Shown: positions 52,342 to 62,311, numbered from the stretch's first letter. The stretch: DNA of 64,000 nucleotides from Enterococcus mundtii (GCF_002813755.1 NZ_CP018061.1:2904001-2968000); one strand, 5' to 3'. A program made the numbers and translations. The notes: generated from the sequence alone by a model not told the origin.

Positions 52342-54669
52342 TCAATTTGCTGGTACATCACTTAATGACCAATTGATGGTCGCTTGGTAAGGTTTTCCTA
52401 CCGCTATTTTATCGCCATCGACCTGCAACTGGACATCTTCATAACTTAACTCCCAAGCACCTTGACCAGTTCCAGCGGCGGCATCCATGACAGAAACCGC
52501 AGCACCATCTTCTTGTAATGTAAAGTCAAGCGCTTGAGGTGCTTTTGCAGTATTCTCTGTCGTTGTGTTTAAAGTGCCTGCATGAAAACTGATACTTGCA
52601 CCTTTTAAGAATGTACCGAACGGTGCAGTCTCCAAATCAGCCATTGTATCACTCGTAAATTGTTGTGACATTGATGCTGTAACGTGCCAACCTTTGTTTG
52701 TATAGGATTCATCGGTGACTTTTAAACCCGTCTGTGTCTCACTGCCGTATGAGTGAGTTCCCGATTTCAATGTCTGTGTGCCAAACTCAACAGTTGGTAC
52801 TTCATCAAGTGTTGGCATAGCTGGCGGCGCTGTGACATTTAGAGTAAAAGCTACAGTGCCTGCTTGGTAGTACTTATTCGCCCCAGCGGCTAAAGCCTCA
52901 CTCAGACTTCCATACGTGTTTCCATCAGGTGCTGTCACATCTTTGATTGTGACACCAGCAGGAAGTTCAGGTAACTGCTCGCTAGGATCTTTGATGACCC
53001 CACCAGTTACACCTACCTCAGAAGGAATGTCTGGTAAACTTGGTGCTACAGCTCGCGTACTATCGACATAATTGTAGGAAAAGCTCGCAGAGGCACGTTC
53101 AGCTGTCAGATAAATACTAAAATGGTTTGCCCACTTGTTATTCGATAGGTCATCAAATGTAGGATTAGCTACAATCGCAGAAGCTAGATCTGGATATGTC
53201 TGCCCATTCTTTCCATCTGGCCCCACGATATGATCCACTTTATAGCCAGCTGGTACAGTCAACGAAGGAATATTCGTAATTGAATGACCAAAATCACCGG
53301 TAACCAATGCTGGATTTGGGACCGGTAAAGTTGCCGCTACTCCTTCTGTTACTATCATAGTTGAAGACGGATCGCCTCCAGTTAACCCAGTGATAGCATC
53401 TGTGACAATACCCGTTCCTGGTGTTTTTTCAGTGTAGTATGTCTTAAAATCCGCCGTTTCGGCTATCGGTGAATAGTACACATTGATTGCATTAGGGTTT
53501 GCTTCATTATATTCATCATAGTTTGCGACTTTGATTGAAGTAGAAGAAGAAAAATTATAGCCATTGATTCTAGGCACAACAAATGTGTAATTATCTGATG
53601 CATTTGCGAGACTATTTGTTACACCAATCGTATCCCCAGTATTCGCAGTGATTTTCGCAGCAGTTACACCTTTGATTGGCTGATTCGTCGTTTTATCAAT
53701 AAAATTCACCGGGAAAGTAACTGTTCCGCGTGTTGCAGAGAACGATGCATTCTTAGAAGCATTCGCTCCTTGAATGACTCCTGTGTTATTTCCGGTAATG
53801 GCTAAACTCCCAAATGACATGTTCTTTTTTAGGGTGATTGTTCTTGAAATTGTTTGTGGTTTGTATGCGCCATTGTTGTTATACCCACTATCTGGCGCTG
53901 CAGTAAGACTCAGTGTACCCGTATAAGTACCATTTTTATTATCCACAATATTTGACCATGTCATTGTTTGCGTTTCAGAACTCCATCTAGTACTTCCTGA
54001 ACCTTGAAATTGTAACGGTGCCGATATTTGTACCCACGGCACAGTGGTAGAACTTGATTGTTCGATTGCGCCATTAGCATCTGTTTTACGAATTTCAATT
54101 TTATCTTGTCCTTTATTGGTGCCACTTGGTCCATCAAATGTTCCGTTATACCAAATATCACGTCCTATAAAGAAACTATCTTTCAAGCCTGCAATTCCTA
54201 GCTGCTGTCCTGTTGCATTGGGTGCATTTTGTTTGATCATGTCATTATTTGCCGGAGTCAAAAAGAATCCCGATGCATCCCCCATTTTCCAGACATCTGC
54301 TTTATCATACCAATAGGGCGTTTTGATTGTTAATGGTTTAGAAAAATCAAGTGTTGCTCTGATTGATTGATACACCCATGAATTTTTAACTGAGTTCGCT
54401 AACCATAAATAATTATTTCCCGAAGGATCCCATTTCCACCATTTGCTGTCACCAGCTAAGATATTCCAGTTATTAGCATTCTGTTGGAATCCGCTATCCA
54501 ATTCATGGTTGCCTGTATCGGAATTTCCCCCAGGTTCTAATGCTCCCGAAGTAATTACAGCAGCTTCGACCTTCAGCTCAATTCTATGGCTCAAAAGAGT
54601 AAGGGTTGGTAGGAAAAAAATTGACATTCCAACAATCACTCGAGCCAGTATTTTTTTCTTTTTGTACAT
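52342..54669 (-). CDS. WxL surface protein with lectin-like N-terminus
   Basis: A 775-residue secreted protein. It has a signal peptide (about 1-36), then a probable L-type lectin-like domain (about 45-290) with many Trp/Asn residues such as KWWKWDPSGNNYLWLAN. A MucBP-like module follows (about 308-402), then two modules sharing a PDG/PEG..Y..L..A pattern (about 480-620). The C-terminal WxL domain has a first motif weakened to GWHVTA and the second intact in INWSLSDVPAN. WxL domains bind peptidoglycan non-covalently. It lies next to a divergent Mga-like regulator, separate from the sortase-containing cluster. Its last residues nearly equal those of the WxL protein at the window edge. Confidence 0.85.
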   Translation of the reverse strand: MYKKKKILARVIVGMSIFFLPTLTLLSHRIELKVEAAVITSGALEPGGNSDTGNHELDSGFQQNANNWNILAGDSKWWKWDPSGNNYLWLANSVKNSWVYQSIRATLDFSKPLTIKTPYWYDKADVWKMGDASGFFLTPANNDMIKQNAPNATGQQLGIAGLKDSFFIGRDIWYNGTFDGPSGTNKGQDKIEIRKTDANGAIEQSSSTTVPWVQISAPLQFQGSGSTRWSSETQTMTWSNIVDNKNGTYTGTLSLTAAPDSGYNNNGAYKPQTISRTITLKKNMSFGSLAITGNNTGVIQGANASKNASFSATRGTVTFPVNFIDKTTNQPIKGVTAAKITANTGDTIGVTNSLANASDNYTFVVPRINGYNFSSSTSIKVANYDEYNEANPNAINVYYSPIAETADFKTYYTEKTPGTGIVTDAITGLTGGDPSSTMIVTEGVAATLPVPNPALVTGDFGHSITNIPSLTVPAGYKVDHIVGPDGKNGQTYPDLASAIVANPTFDDLSNNKWANHFSIYLTAERASASFSYNYVDSTRAVAPSLPDIPSEVGVTGGVIKDPSEQLPELPAGVTIKDVTAPDGNTYGSLSEALAAGANKYYQAGTVAFTLNVTAPPAMPTLDEVPTVEFGTQTLKSGTHSYGSETQTGLKVTDESYTNKGWHVTASMSQQFTSDTMADLETAPFGTFLKGASISFHAGTLNTTTENTAKAPQALDFTLQEDGAAVSVMDAAAGTGQGAWELSYEDVQLQVDGDKIAVGKPYQATINWSLSDVPAN

Positions 54670-55207
54670 AAATGTTCTCTTCTTTCTTTGGGATAGTTAA
54701 CCCACTTCATAATTCACTTAGACTATGGTATGTATTCAACAACAAAAAAATATCTAATAAATCACTTGATTAATCACTATATAACGTTACCTGTCATCTA
54801 CTTTTTCATCTTCATTTTTAGATGTTCATGTAAAGAAATGATGTCTCGCATGAATATTTCTTATGTTCCCTAATACTTACCATATTTAAAACTCATCTTG
54901 ATTTATAGTAGCAGAAAAGACTCGGTCATTATTATATTTTTTTTGAAAAAAAGGAAAATATCACACAGATATTCATTTTAAAAAGATTCAAATCCTTCCT
55001 ACAAAAAACATTCGAACAAACGATATAATATAAACATTCCAGAAAAGAAATACCATTTTTTTGAAGTTGGTAGTAGCACACATATTCCCTTATGAGAATT
55101 TTTTTATTAAGTGTAGATTACATTAGGATTTCCCTTCATATATCTATATAATATGAGTAAAAGAAAACTTATTTTCAATTAGATATAAACTCAATGGGGG
55201 TGAGAGC
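54670..55207. other. Divergent intergenic region between WxL gene and Mga-like regulator
   Basis: About 540 very AT-rich bases. A TATAAT box at 55146-55151 is the best -10 for the plus-strand regulator, with no good -35. The WxL promoter must also lie here but no convincing pair was found. The length is more than promoters need, and binding sites for the regulator are expected. No gene was recognised. Confidence 0.45.
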
Positions 55208-56695
55208 ATGAGAGAGTATTTTTTCAACTATAAAGAAAAGGAAATCATACAATTCTTCCAATATTGTTACATAAACAAAAAAGAATACTATCCTAAAAAA
55301 AGTATCCAAGAGGCACTCAATATTTCAGAATATCGCTATAAAGCGATTGGTAATAGTGTGGAAGAAATCAAATTAAAATACCCTACTTTTCAATTTCAAT
55401 ATGACAAACATGGATTGTCTATTCATTTTTCAAAAGAATTTTTATTGCTCAAAGTTTATATTCTACTGTTTAAAGAAACCGTAGGATTTAAATTTCTCCT
55501 CTCTATTTATAATGAAAATTTTCAGAATTTGGATCGTTTTGCTGAATCCGTCCACCTGCATCAACAAAGCGTTCTACCTAAACTTAAACCCATTCGTATG
55601 TTATTAAAAGAATACTCACTTGAATATTTATTGTTTAAGAAGAAAATCAGTGGCGATGAATATCGTACTCGTCATTTTTTCTTTACGCTGTTCTGGCATT
55701 TACATGACGAAGAAGATCCAATTATCCCTGAATATCCTGAAAGTTTTCAGGCTCTAGCAACTATGATTCATGAATGTCTCCCCATGCATTCTCATGAAGA
55801 CATACGTAAACTTTATCTATTTATGAAAATCACGCAACATCGATTGAAAAATGGCTATATGATCACTGAATTGCCAGAAGTGATTGCTAAAGTAAGAAAT
55901 CCTTTAATTTCTTATGAGGTTTTTAAACAACAAATACAAGGAAAAGAAATAACTAATCTTTTTTTCAAAAAAAATCTGAATGAAGTTGAGATCAATTATC
56001 TGTACTATGTGTTTACCGTCGTACCAACTTATACTTGTTTTGAAGAAAAATTACCACCTTTTCGTGACTTTTATAACAAAGAATACAACAAAATTGAACA
56101 AACGATTTTCCACCAGTTATCTCAACATATGAAACGAAAATTAACGACACAAGAAGAAGATTTTCTTTCCGTCAATATAATCTATCGAACGACTTATTTT
56201 CTCAGTTATGGCAGTGACGAGTTTGTGCCTCCTTATTCCGACTTAGAGTACTTTGATTTTAATGATCCGACTAGAAACCATTACCATAAAATCATAGATG
56301 AGATCATCGCACAAATGCCATTGAAGGAAGAAAAATGGCAACGGATCATTACTAGTCAGTCTTTTCGTTCGTCGCTTTTCCAACTATTGTCGTGTGTTCT
56401 TGAAATACACCATGAACCGGTAAAAGTAGCAATACTATCTAAATTCGGAAAAATCCATAAGACAGAGCTAAGTAGCTACTTGATAAAACTCAATCCTCGA
56501 CCGATTGAAATAGTTGCGTATGATCAATCTCCTGATATTATTTTTTGTGACTTTCCACTAAAAGAGGGACGAATACTCAATCCACAGGCAGAAATCTTTT
56601 TTATAAGTGTGAAACCGACACCGTCTCAATGGCTTGAAATAGTGAATTTCATTGATGCAGTTCGAACAAAAAAACAATTTGGTTATTTGTTATAA
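55208..56695 (+). CDS. Mga-family transcriptional regulator (1)
   Basis: A 495-residue regulator with an N-terminal Mga-type helix-turn-helix (about 10-60: FQYCYINKKEYYPKKSIQEAL, then SEYRYKAIGNSVEEI), a second DNA-binding region and central PRD-like helical domains (about 170-390). The C-terminal part resembles an EIIB-like fold (VKVAILSKFGKIHKTELSSYLIKL, then YDQSPDIIFCDFPL) as in AtxA/Mga. GGGGGTGAG lies six bases before the ATG. It is divergent from the WxL gene at 52342-54669, a likely target. Regulators of this kind activate surface-protein genes in streptococci and enterococci. Confidence 0.8.
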   Translation: MREYFFNYKEKEIIQFFQYCYINKKEYYPKKSIQEALNISEYRYKAIGNSVEEIKLKYPTFQFQYDKHGLSIHFSKEFLLLKVYILLFKETVGFKFLLSIYNENFQNLDRFAESVHLHQQSVLPKLKPIRMLLKEYSLEYLLFKKKISGDEYRTRHFFFTLFWHLHDEEDPIIPEYPESFQALATMIHECLPMHSHEDIRKLYLFMKITQHRLKNGYMITELPEVIAKVRNPLISYEVFKQQIQGKEITNLFFKKNLNEVEINYLYYVFTVVPTYTCFEEKLPPFRDFYNKEYNKIEQTIFHQLSQHMKRKLTTQEEDFLSVNIIYRTTYFLSYGSDEFVPPYSDLEYFDFNDPTRNHYHKIIDEIIAQMPLKEEKWQRIITSQSFRSSLFQLLSCVLEIHHEPVKVAILSKFGKIHKTELSSYLIKLNPRPIEIVAYDQSPDIIFCDFPLKEGRILNPQAEIFFISVKPTPSQWLEIVNFIDAVRTKKQFGYLL

Positions 56696-56707
56696 AATAA
56701 AAAATAA

Positions 56708-56732
56708 GCTGCCAAAACCTAAGTTTGGCAGC
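56708..56732. terminator. Terminator between the Mga-like gene and the sortase gene
   Basis: GCTGCCAAA pairs with TTTGGCAGC around a 7-base loop. The minus strand continues with TTATTTTTTATTTT, so it mainly ends the leftward sortase transcript. It lies just after the plus-strand stop at 56695. Confidence 0.7.
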
Positions 56733-56833
56733 CTAATCTATCTAAAATCTCGATTATCCACCATCCTGTACAACTGAAACCTTATCAAACGAAAGGGCAA
56801 TAACGCTGATAAACTTTTTTGGAGTGTCTTCAG

Positions 56834-57619
56834 TCACGTACGCCAAACGAAAATCAAGAAGAAAGTAGCTATAAGAATCAAACTAATGAATGGTAGCAGA
56901 AACGTAGTGATATATTGCTGACCTTCTACGTTTTTTATTGTTGCAGCCGTTTGGCTGAACTGGCTAGCATTCGGTGATTTCCCTTTGACCTTTCGCGCTT
57001 GAATAAACACGCGTCTTGAGGTTTGCTGCACTTGATCACATGTTACTAAGAAAAGGTAATCTGCTCCCTTATTCGCAAGTTGATCAATGTCTTTTTCATC
57101 AATCACCGTATTTTCTTCTACCAAGTATTGGTAATAGTGATCAAAATATTGAACATAGATCACATCTCCCTTTTTTAGCTCATCGATTCGAGCAAACAAA
57201 AGATTATACTCACCTACATGGTGTCCAATAAGTGTCAATGTCCCTCTTTCAGGTTCACGTTCAGGAAACAAGTCGACAACACCATTGATCATATTTTTTG
57301 TCGTTAGTCCAACAAAAATCGGTTGTATGATCTTTACATTTGGAATCACTATCTGACCAATTGCTGAGGTATTTTTTTCTGTTGTATGCGTAAAGATATC
57401 TTTAACATTCAAGCGCTCGATCTTCTCTGGTACGTCAATTATTTTTGGTAAATTTGTTCGAAACGCCGTCTGTGTCAATTGTGCATGTGTCGAAATCATA
57501 AAATATTTTGAAAATGGAATAGCAAAAAGTATGAGTGAGAGCATCAACAGAAAACTGATCACAAGTTTTAAAGTAACATTGCTCTTTACATATCCCGTTG
57601 GTCTATACTTGCTACTCAT
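56834..57619 (-). CDS. Sortase with N- and C-terminal membrane helices
   Basis: A 261-residue sortase. Membrane helices lie at about 17-40 and 239-259. The catalytic triad is visible as His 133/134 in TLTLIGHHVGEYN, Cys 194 in LFLVTCDQV, and Arg 202/203 in TSRRVFIQA. The two-helix topology recalls pilin-type class C enzymes, while the sequence around Cys and Arg is closer to class A housekeeping types, so the class is uncertain. No lid motif was recognised. The ATG at 57619 follows GGAGGTAG. It lies 92 bases after a WxL gene; its likely substrate is the small secreted protein at 60370-60834 or a protein outside the window. Confidence 0.85.
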   Translation of the reverse strand: MSSKYRPTGYVKSNVTLKLVISFLLMLSLILFAIPFSKYFMISTHAQLTQTAFRTNLPKIIDVPEKIERLNVKDIFTHTTEKNTSAIGQIVIPNVKIIQPIFVGLTTKNMINGVVDLFPEREPERGTLTLIGHHVGEYNLLFARIDELKKGDVIYVQYFDHYYQYLVEENTVIDEKDIDQLANKGADYLFLVTCDQVQQTSRRVFIQARKVKGKSPNASQFSQTAATIKNVEGQQYITTFLLPFISLILIATFFLIFVWRT

Positions 57620-57711
57620 TGTTTCTACCTCCATTCGTTCAAAAATAAGCTAACTGCAGTTTATTGTCATTTTTTACATGTGATTTCAGCAGAGTGATTT
57701 CGAAAGATTTT

Positions 57712-60150
57712 TTAAGGCGCTAAAATCAAGGACCAGCTGAGAGTTCCAGTAAAACGAGTATTCGTTTTTTGATTAATTACAGGAGCTTCTAAGAAAAATC
57801 TTTGATTGACCCAACTATCTGATATATCTGTAAGACCAGTAGATGGTGCATTTTGATTAAAAATGATCAATGGACTACTACTTAAAAATTGATTGCTTGT
57901 TCCATCATAAAATCCTAGCCTACCATCAAAAGAGATCCCATTCAAAACAGTTTGGCCAGTTGCATCTACTTCATGAATTGCTTCCCTTTGAGCCACTGCC
58001 ACAGACCAATTCGATTGATAACTTGAATCTCGACTGTCATTTACCGCAATCTTATCGTCTAGCTTTCCTACGAGTCGCTGTGTTTGGCTCGTTACTTCAT
58101 TAAGACCAAAGTCAATCGTATGTGGCACAGTCAAGTTAATCTCCCCGCGATCAAGCAAATGGACAATAAATTCGCCTTGATCGACAAAATACGGATTTTC
58201 CATTTGTGCATCAGTTATATTATCGTAGGTCTTGCCATTAGGACCAGTTACAGTCTTGATTATTAGGTGGTCTTCCACTTGATCATTCACATCTTTAACA
58301 ATGTCTGGTAGGTTTTCCCCGGTAGTTCCTTTGTACGATATAGTTTCAGGCAACGCAAAATTTTGCGACGGATCTATTTTCGCAAAAATAATTTGTACCA
58401 TACTATCTGTACGTGGAGCTAACTGGACAGTAAACGTATTTTTCTCTTGTGTCATCGACGGATAGCTCTTCAATGCTTCAGCAATTGTCTGTTTCTCACT
58501 GCCGTCTGGACATGTTACCTTTGCCACTTGATACCCAAGAGGTACATTAGTCATAATTTGTGCTTCTGTCGTCGAAATCTTATCGCCGACATACCCATTT
58601 TCAAGAATACTTTTTGGAATACTTGGTGTATGTTGCGCTGTCGGATCATAAGCAAAATCAAAAGTGGTTGTTGCAGGTGATGACTTTTGTTCATACGTAA
58701 TGGTCAGCACGTTCTTATCCGTTTTACTTACCAATACATCTTCTGCACGAATTGGGCTATAGCCGCTGATTGGCTTCGCATCATACGACCAGCGCGCATT
58801 GGCCGCATCCGGTGACAAGCCGTTTACTCCGATCATTGTGTCAACATTTGCTTTGATCGTCGTATTAGTGGCAATGCTTTTCCCACTTTCATCGACATAG
58901 TGGACTTCAACAGATGAAGTCGCCACCCCAAATGAGTAATCACCAACCTTAACCGAAGTCGTTAGCGGTTGAGAAGGATAATCTGGAAATGACTGACCGG
59001 CAGAAGAGACCGCTTTTCCATGTCCAATTCCTAGCGTCCAATAAGTATTTCTGCCAATACCCAATGAATATATCTGACCTTTTAACTGAGAAGGTATGGT
59101 TGTTTGAAAAACAGGCGTCGATCCGACTGCCGCAGATGCTAGATTCCCTATTCCAGTAAAACCTTTGGGAAGTTTCGCACTAGAAGTAATCGTGAGTAAA
59201 CCGGAGCTTGCAGTATATTTGACACTATAGGTAGCACTTGTAAAATCTTCTGAAGGAGTAGCAATTTCTACACCATTTTCTGCAATAGTCTGGCTATAAC
59301 CACTAGCTAAGGTGGTTGAACTTCCTCCTTTTTTCCAAATAAATGTCTTTCCTGGATTCTTTGGATCGAACATAGTAGCGCCGCCTTCATAATAAGTCAC
59401 TCCCAATCGATCGACATTTACATAAGCCATTCTCATGGAGCTCAATTGATCTCCTGAGGCATTCAATCCAAATGCATTTGGGATTTCTGATATTAGATAT
59501 CCTAATGTAGGGCCTGTTAGGGTAAGTGTTGGCAAGACCGTGCCGCCCATCGGAAATGGCACAGTCCCACCATTCTCATAATTTAACCAATCTTCTGCTC
59601 GTAAAGGAGCAAAGTATAACCCTGTTCCTTTGTTACCATAACCCGTACTTCCATCAATCCCATAGGTCATTGTAAAATCAGATGTCCAATCAATCATCGC
59701 ATCTAAAAAAATGGCTGCTTGCCCGTAAGGTCCTTTTTTTTGTTTGGTGTTGATCTCCGAATTGACGGTCATTCCTGGTGGATTATCCGTACTTGTCAAT
59801 ACGGCTTTTCCAGTTGAATCAAATACTGGATCGACTGCTTTTAGCCCAACGGACGTCCCATTAATATCTGGCATATTCCCTGCCTCATATTCATAGTTTC
59901 CAGATCCAAATTTCTTTCTGGAAGAATAGGACATCCAATCTCTCGCAGCCAGAGAACCATCTCCTGTAATTTCCCCATAATCATCAGTTTGTGTGATTGT
60001 ACTAATATCCTGATTCACTACTTCCTTCGTCTGTGCATTGACTTGCATTGAGATCAATGGTGCAGAAATAAATACAACCGTACTTAACACTAAACCAGTT
60101 AGTCGATTTCGATTTTGTCTTACTCTTTTTTTCCCTATCTTCATTTTCAT
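57712..60150 (-). CDS. Large WxL surface protein with lectin-like and MucBP-like modules
   Basis: An 812-residue secreted protein. It has a basic N-terminus and signal peptide (about 1-40), then a lectin-like domain (about 60-400) containing DFTMTYGIDGSTGYGNKGTG and WTLGIGHG. A MucBP-like module starts at VEVHYVDESGKSIATNT (about 418-490). Two modules with the pattern PDG/PNG..Y/T...A (about 500-675) also occur in the WxL protein at 52342. A C-terminal WxL domain follows with motifs WSVAV and TGTLSWSLILAP. This layout is that of CscC-type large WxL proteins that assemble with DUF916 and small WxL partners on the wall. AAAGGAGA-type spacing is poor, but the start is fixed by the signal peptide. 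Confidence 0.85.
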   Translation of the reverse strand: MKMKIGKKRVRQNRNRLTGLVLSTVVFISAPLISMQVNAQTKEVVNQDISTITQTDDYGEITGDGSLAARDWMSYSSRKKFGSGNYEYEAGNMPDINGTSVGLKAVDPVFDSTGKAVLTSTDNPPGMTVNSEINTKQKKGPYGQAAIFLDAMIDWTSDFTMTYGIDGSTGYGNKGTGLYFAPLRAEDWLNYENGGTVPFPMGGTVLPTLTLTGPTLGYLISEIPNAFGLNASGDQLSSMRMAYVNVDRLGVTYYEGGATMFDPKNPGKTFIWKKGGSSTTLASGYSQTIAENGVEIATPSEDFTSATYSVKYTASSGLLTITSSAKLPKGFTGIGNLASAAVGSTPVFQTTIPSQLKGQIYSLGIGRNTYWTLGIGHGKAVSSAGQSFPDYPSQPLTTSVKVGDYSFGVATSSVEVHYVDESGKSIATNTTIKANVDTMIGVNGLSPDAANARWSYDAKPISGYSPIRAEDVLVSKTDKNVLTITYEQKSSPATTTFDFAYDPTAQHTPSIPKSILENGYVGDKISTTEAQIMTNVPLGYQVAKVTCPDGSEKQTIAEALKSYPSMTQEKNTFTVQLAPRTDSMVQIIFAKIDPSQNFALPETISYKGTTGENLPDIVKDVNDQVEDHLIIKTVTGPNGKTYDNITDAQMENPYFVDQGEFIVHLLDRGEINLTVPHTIDFGLNEVTSQTQRLVGKLDDKIAVNDSRDSSYQSNWSVAVAQREAIHEVDATGQTVLNGISFDGRLGFYDGTSNQFLSSSPLIIFNQNAPSTGLTDISDSWVNQRFFLEAPVINQKTNTRFTGTLSWSLILAP

Positions 60151-60369
60151 CTCCGTACTTACCTTCGTATGTTTAAATTAGTATTTTCAATATCATCTAA
60201 ACTTGTCTTACACCCACAAGAATCAAGTATCTCAACAATGTTGGATAAACCAGTGCTGAACTGGCTGACTTATCTTTAAATAAATGGTAACTATCAAACA
60301 TCATCCCAACTTTATCTACATTTTTGTACTAGCAGCAACTGGCCATTTTGGTCACGTCATCTTTCCCCA
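60151..60369. other. Intergenic region between the small secreted protein and the WxL gene
   Basis: A short hairpin (CCAGT, GCTGA loop, ACTGG, near 60249) without a T-run is all that is visible. The region may hold the WxL gene promoter, but none is convincing. Confidence 0.35.
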
Positions 60370-60834
60370 CTATCCGTCAATACCAAAGAGCATTTTTCCG
60401 GACAATGCTGCTAGCATCATCCCCGTATTCGTTTTTCCCACTCTTGCATCTTCATTCGATCCAGCAGTAGAGTGCGTTTTTTTATTTAGTACCACACGCT
60501 CTACTGGACGAAAAAAATCATCTTTCTTCACTACTGCTTTTGATTCTTTCAATTGTTTTTGCTGGTTCACATGAGGTTGTGGGACTTGTTTTGTTTCCTC
60601 ATTTTTTTCTATTTGTTTTTTCTCAGGTGAAGTTACTGTTGCTTCCTCTGGAAGTTGAATATGTTCTGGATTTTTTGGTGTAACCGATTCGGAAGGATTG
60701 ACTGGATTAAGTATTTCTTCCTCTGCTAGAGCTACCGTGTAATTCGTCTGAAGAAAAAGAACCAAAAAGATACCCGCATAAAGATAACCTTTACTAATTT
60801 TATTCATTGATAATTTCGGTTTGTTTTTCATCAT
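60370..60834 (-). CDS. Small secreted protein with degenerate sorting signal (CscD-like)
   Basis: A 154-residue protein with a signal peptide (about 10-38, YLYAGIFLVLFLQTNYTVALAEEE), a Pro/Glu/Lys-rich extended middle and a C-terminus reading RVGKTNTGMMLAALSGKMLFGIDG. Small LPXTG proteins are regular members of WxL clusters. Here the expected LPKTG-like motif is degenerate (VGKTNTG) and the following hydrophobic stretch is short, without a final positive charge. This suggests decay, a frameshift or a variant sorting signal. The start overlaps the upstream Mga-like gene; ATG at 60834 has a GAGTGGGAAG site, and ATG at 60807 would reduce the overlap. Confidence 0.6.
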   Translation of the reverse strand: MMKNKPKLSMNKISKGYLYAGIFLVLFLQTNYTVALAEEEILNPVNPSESVTPKNPEHIQLPEEATVTSPEKKQIEKNEETKQVPQPHVNQQKQLKESKAVVKKDDFFRPVERVVLNKKTHSTAGSNEDARVGKTNTGMMLAALSGKMLFGIDG

Positions 60835-62278
60835 TCTTCCCACTCTTCTTTATTTTGACATGTACAATCAAATCGCCCAATTTTTCCCAATCAGAAGATG
60901 TAGGAGGTGATAACCAAATCACCTGATGACGATGACTATGAAGCTTTAACATATCTGAAATATAAATATCCGCTTCTTCTTCTGTCGCTCCAATATACGA
61001 TTCGATATTCAACTTACCGAAAGCATCCACTTGTTCTTGAATGTAGCGGCTGTAACTTTGACCAAAGGAAAAATCGATCACGATTTTTACTTTAGGCGAA
61101 AGTAGTTCGATAGGTAAACTAGATAAAAAAAGAAATATATATTCTTTTGCTAATTCATCATAATTTGCCTTAACAGTATCCGTACACCATTCAAATTCTA
61201 ATAATTCTTGCACGATTCGGTAAGCAAGTGTTTCTGCTAATTGATAGTTTTCTTTGATAAATGAAAATTGTTGAATCGTTGAATTTTCAAAATTTGTCCG
61301 CTTCTGAAACAACAGTTTATTATGAATCAATGAAAGTTCCTTAGTCACCTCATGCGTGACACCCCAAGAGGTAATTGCTTGAAATTCAGTTAAGACGCTA
61401 TGAATAACTTTCTGGTTCAAGATCTCTATTGTTTCTGTTTGCACCAGTTGACAATAAGGAGACAAATTTTCACTACTAATGAAGTATAATAATTCGTAAA
61501 CTTCTGATTCTTGTAAGTTTTGGAAATATGGATTCAATACTTCTGTGATATTTTGTACTAATTCTTTTTTTTGACAGGTTGATACGATTTTTTCCCCATG
61601 ATGACCAAAATGATTTCTGACCTTTAAAACAAACAAACGATACAGCAACTTAACCTGCTGAGAATTTGAAAGATCATCGTCAAGAAAGTGAGTGATTAAA
61701 GAAAGTTGATGAATGATTTCGACCAATTCATCTTTCATACTATCTGTAAAAGGATACGCATTTACTCCATAAAGCGTGTAGTAATAGCCATACAAAAACG
61801 ATTGGATATCTCTTTCTTTTCCCACGAATTGACAACTGCTAGAAATTTCTATCTCAAAAATTTCCAATAATTCATTTGCTTTAGCCATAATCTTATAAAC
61901 AGTTGCCCGCGAAGCATACAGTACGTCTTCTAGATCAAACGTATTTTCCACTTGTTCCATAAGTACTGCCTTGATTAACGGCGTCAACTTACTTTGGCTC
62001 GCATAACAGCTAATCAAACAAGAGATGTTCGCAAATGTCTTTCGTGTATATTTTACAGTCTTGGGCTTTACCCCAGTTTCGATCACGAACTGATCGGCTA
62101 AATCAAATTCTTTCACATCTGCTTGAACATCTTTTATGCAACTTTCTAACTCGTATCTATTCATCTTCAACTCCTCCATTACATTGGCTTGTAACAGAGG
62201 AACTGAAGCATGAGCATCCAGATAGAAGAGGAGTCTAAGTCTGCCTATGGATTTTTTATCTAGAAATTCCAACATCAT
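60800..62278 (-). CDS. Mga-family transcriptional regulator (2)
   Basis: A 492-residue relative of the regulator at 55208-56695. It has an N-terminal Mga-type helix-turn-helix (MEELKMNRYELESCIKDVQADV, about 34-55), a second one (TFDLEDVLYASRATVYKIMAKANELL), central PRD-like helices and a C-terminal EIIB-like region (SPKVKIVIDFSFGQSYSRYIQEQV). AAGGTGAC precedes two ATGs. It lies between the DUF916 gene and the small secreted protein in the same direction, inside the WxL cluster it probably controls. It overlaps the next gene by 35 bases. Confidence 0.8.
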   Translation of the reverse strand: MMLEFLDKKSIGRLRLLFYLDAHASVPLLQANVMEELKMNRYELESCIKDVQADVKEFDLADQFVIETGVKPKTVKYTRKTFANISCLISCYASQSKLTPLIKAVLMEQVENTFDLEDVLYASRATVYKIMAKANELLEIFEIEISSSCQFVGKERDIQSFLYGYYYTLYGVNAYPFTDSMKDELVEIIHQLSLITHFLDDDLSNSQQVKLLYRLFVLKVRNHFGHHGEKIVSTCQKKELVQNITEVLNPYFQNLQESEVYELLYFISSENLSPYCQLVQTETIEILNQKVIHSVLTEFQAITSWGVTHEVTKELSLIHNKLLFQKRTNFENSTIQQFSFIKENYQLAETLAYRIVQELLEFEWCTDTVKANYDELAKEYIFLFLSSLPIELLSPKVKIVIDFSFGQSYSRYIQEQVDAFGKLNIESYIGATEEEADIYISDMLKLHSHRHQVIWLSPPTSSDWEKLGDLIVHVKIKKSGKNDEKQTEIINE

Positions 62279-62311
62279 TTTGTGTCACCTTTTCTAACTG
62301 ACAGAATCAAC

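Noticed and set aside
60240..60265. Terminator after the small secreted protein
   Set aside because: The hairpin has only a 5-bp stem and no T-run.
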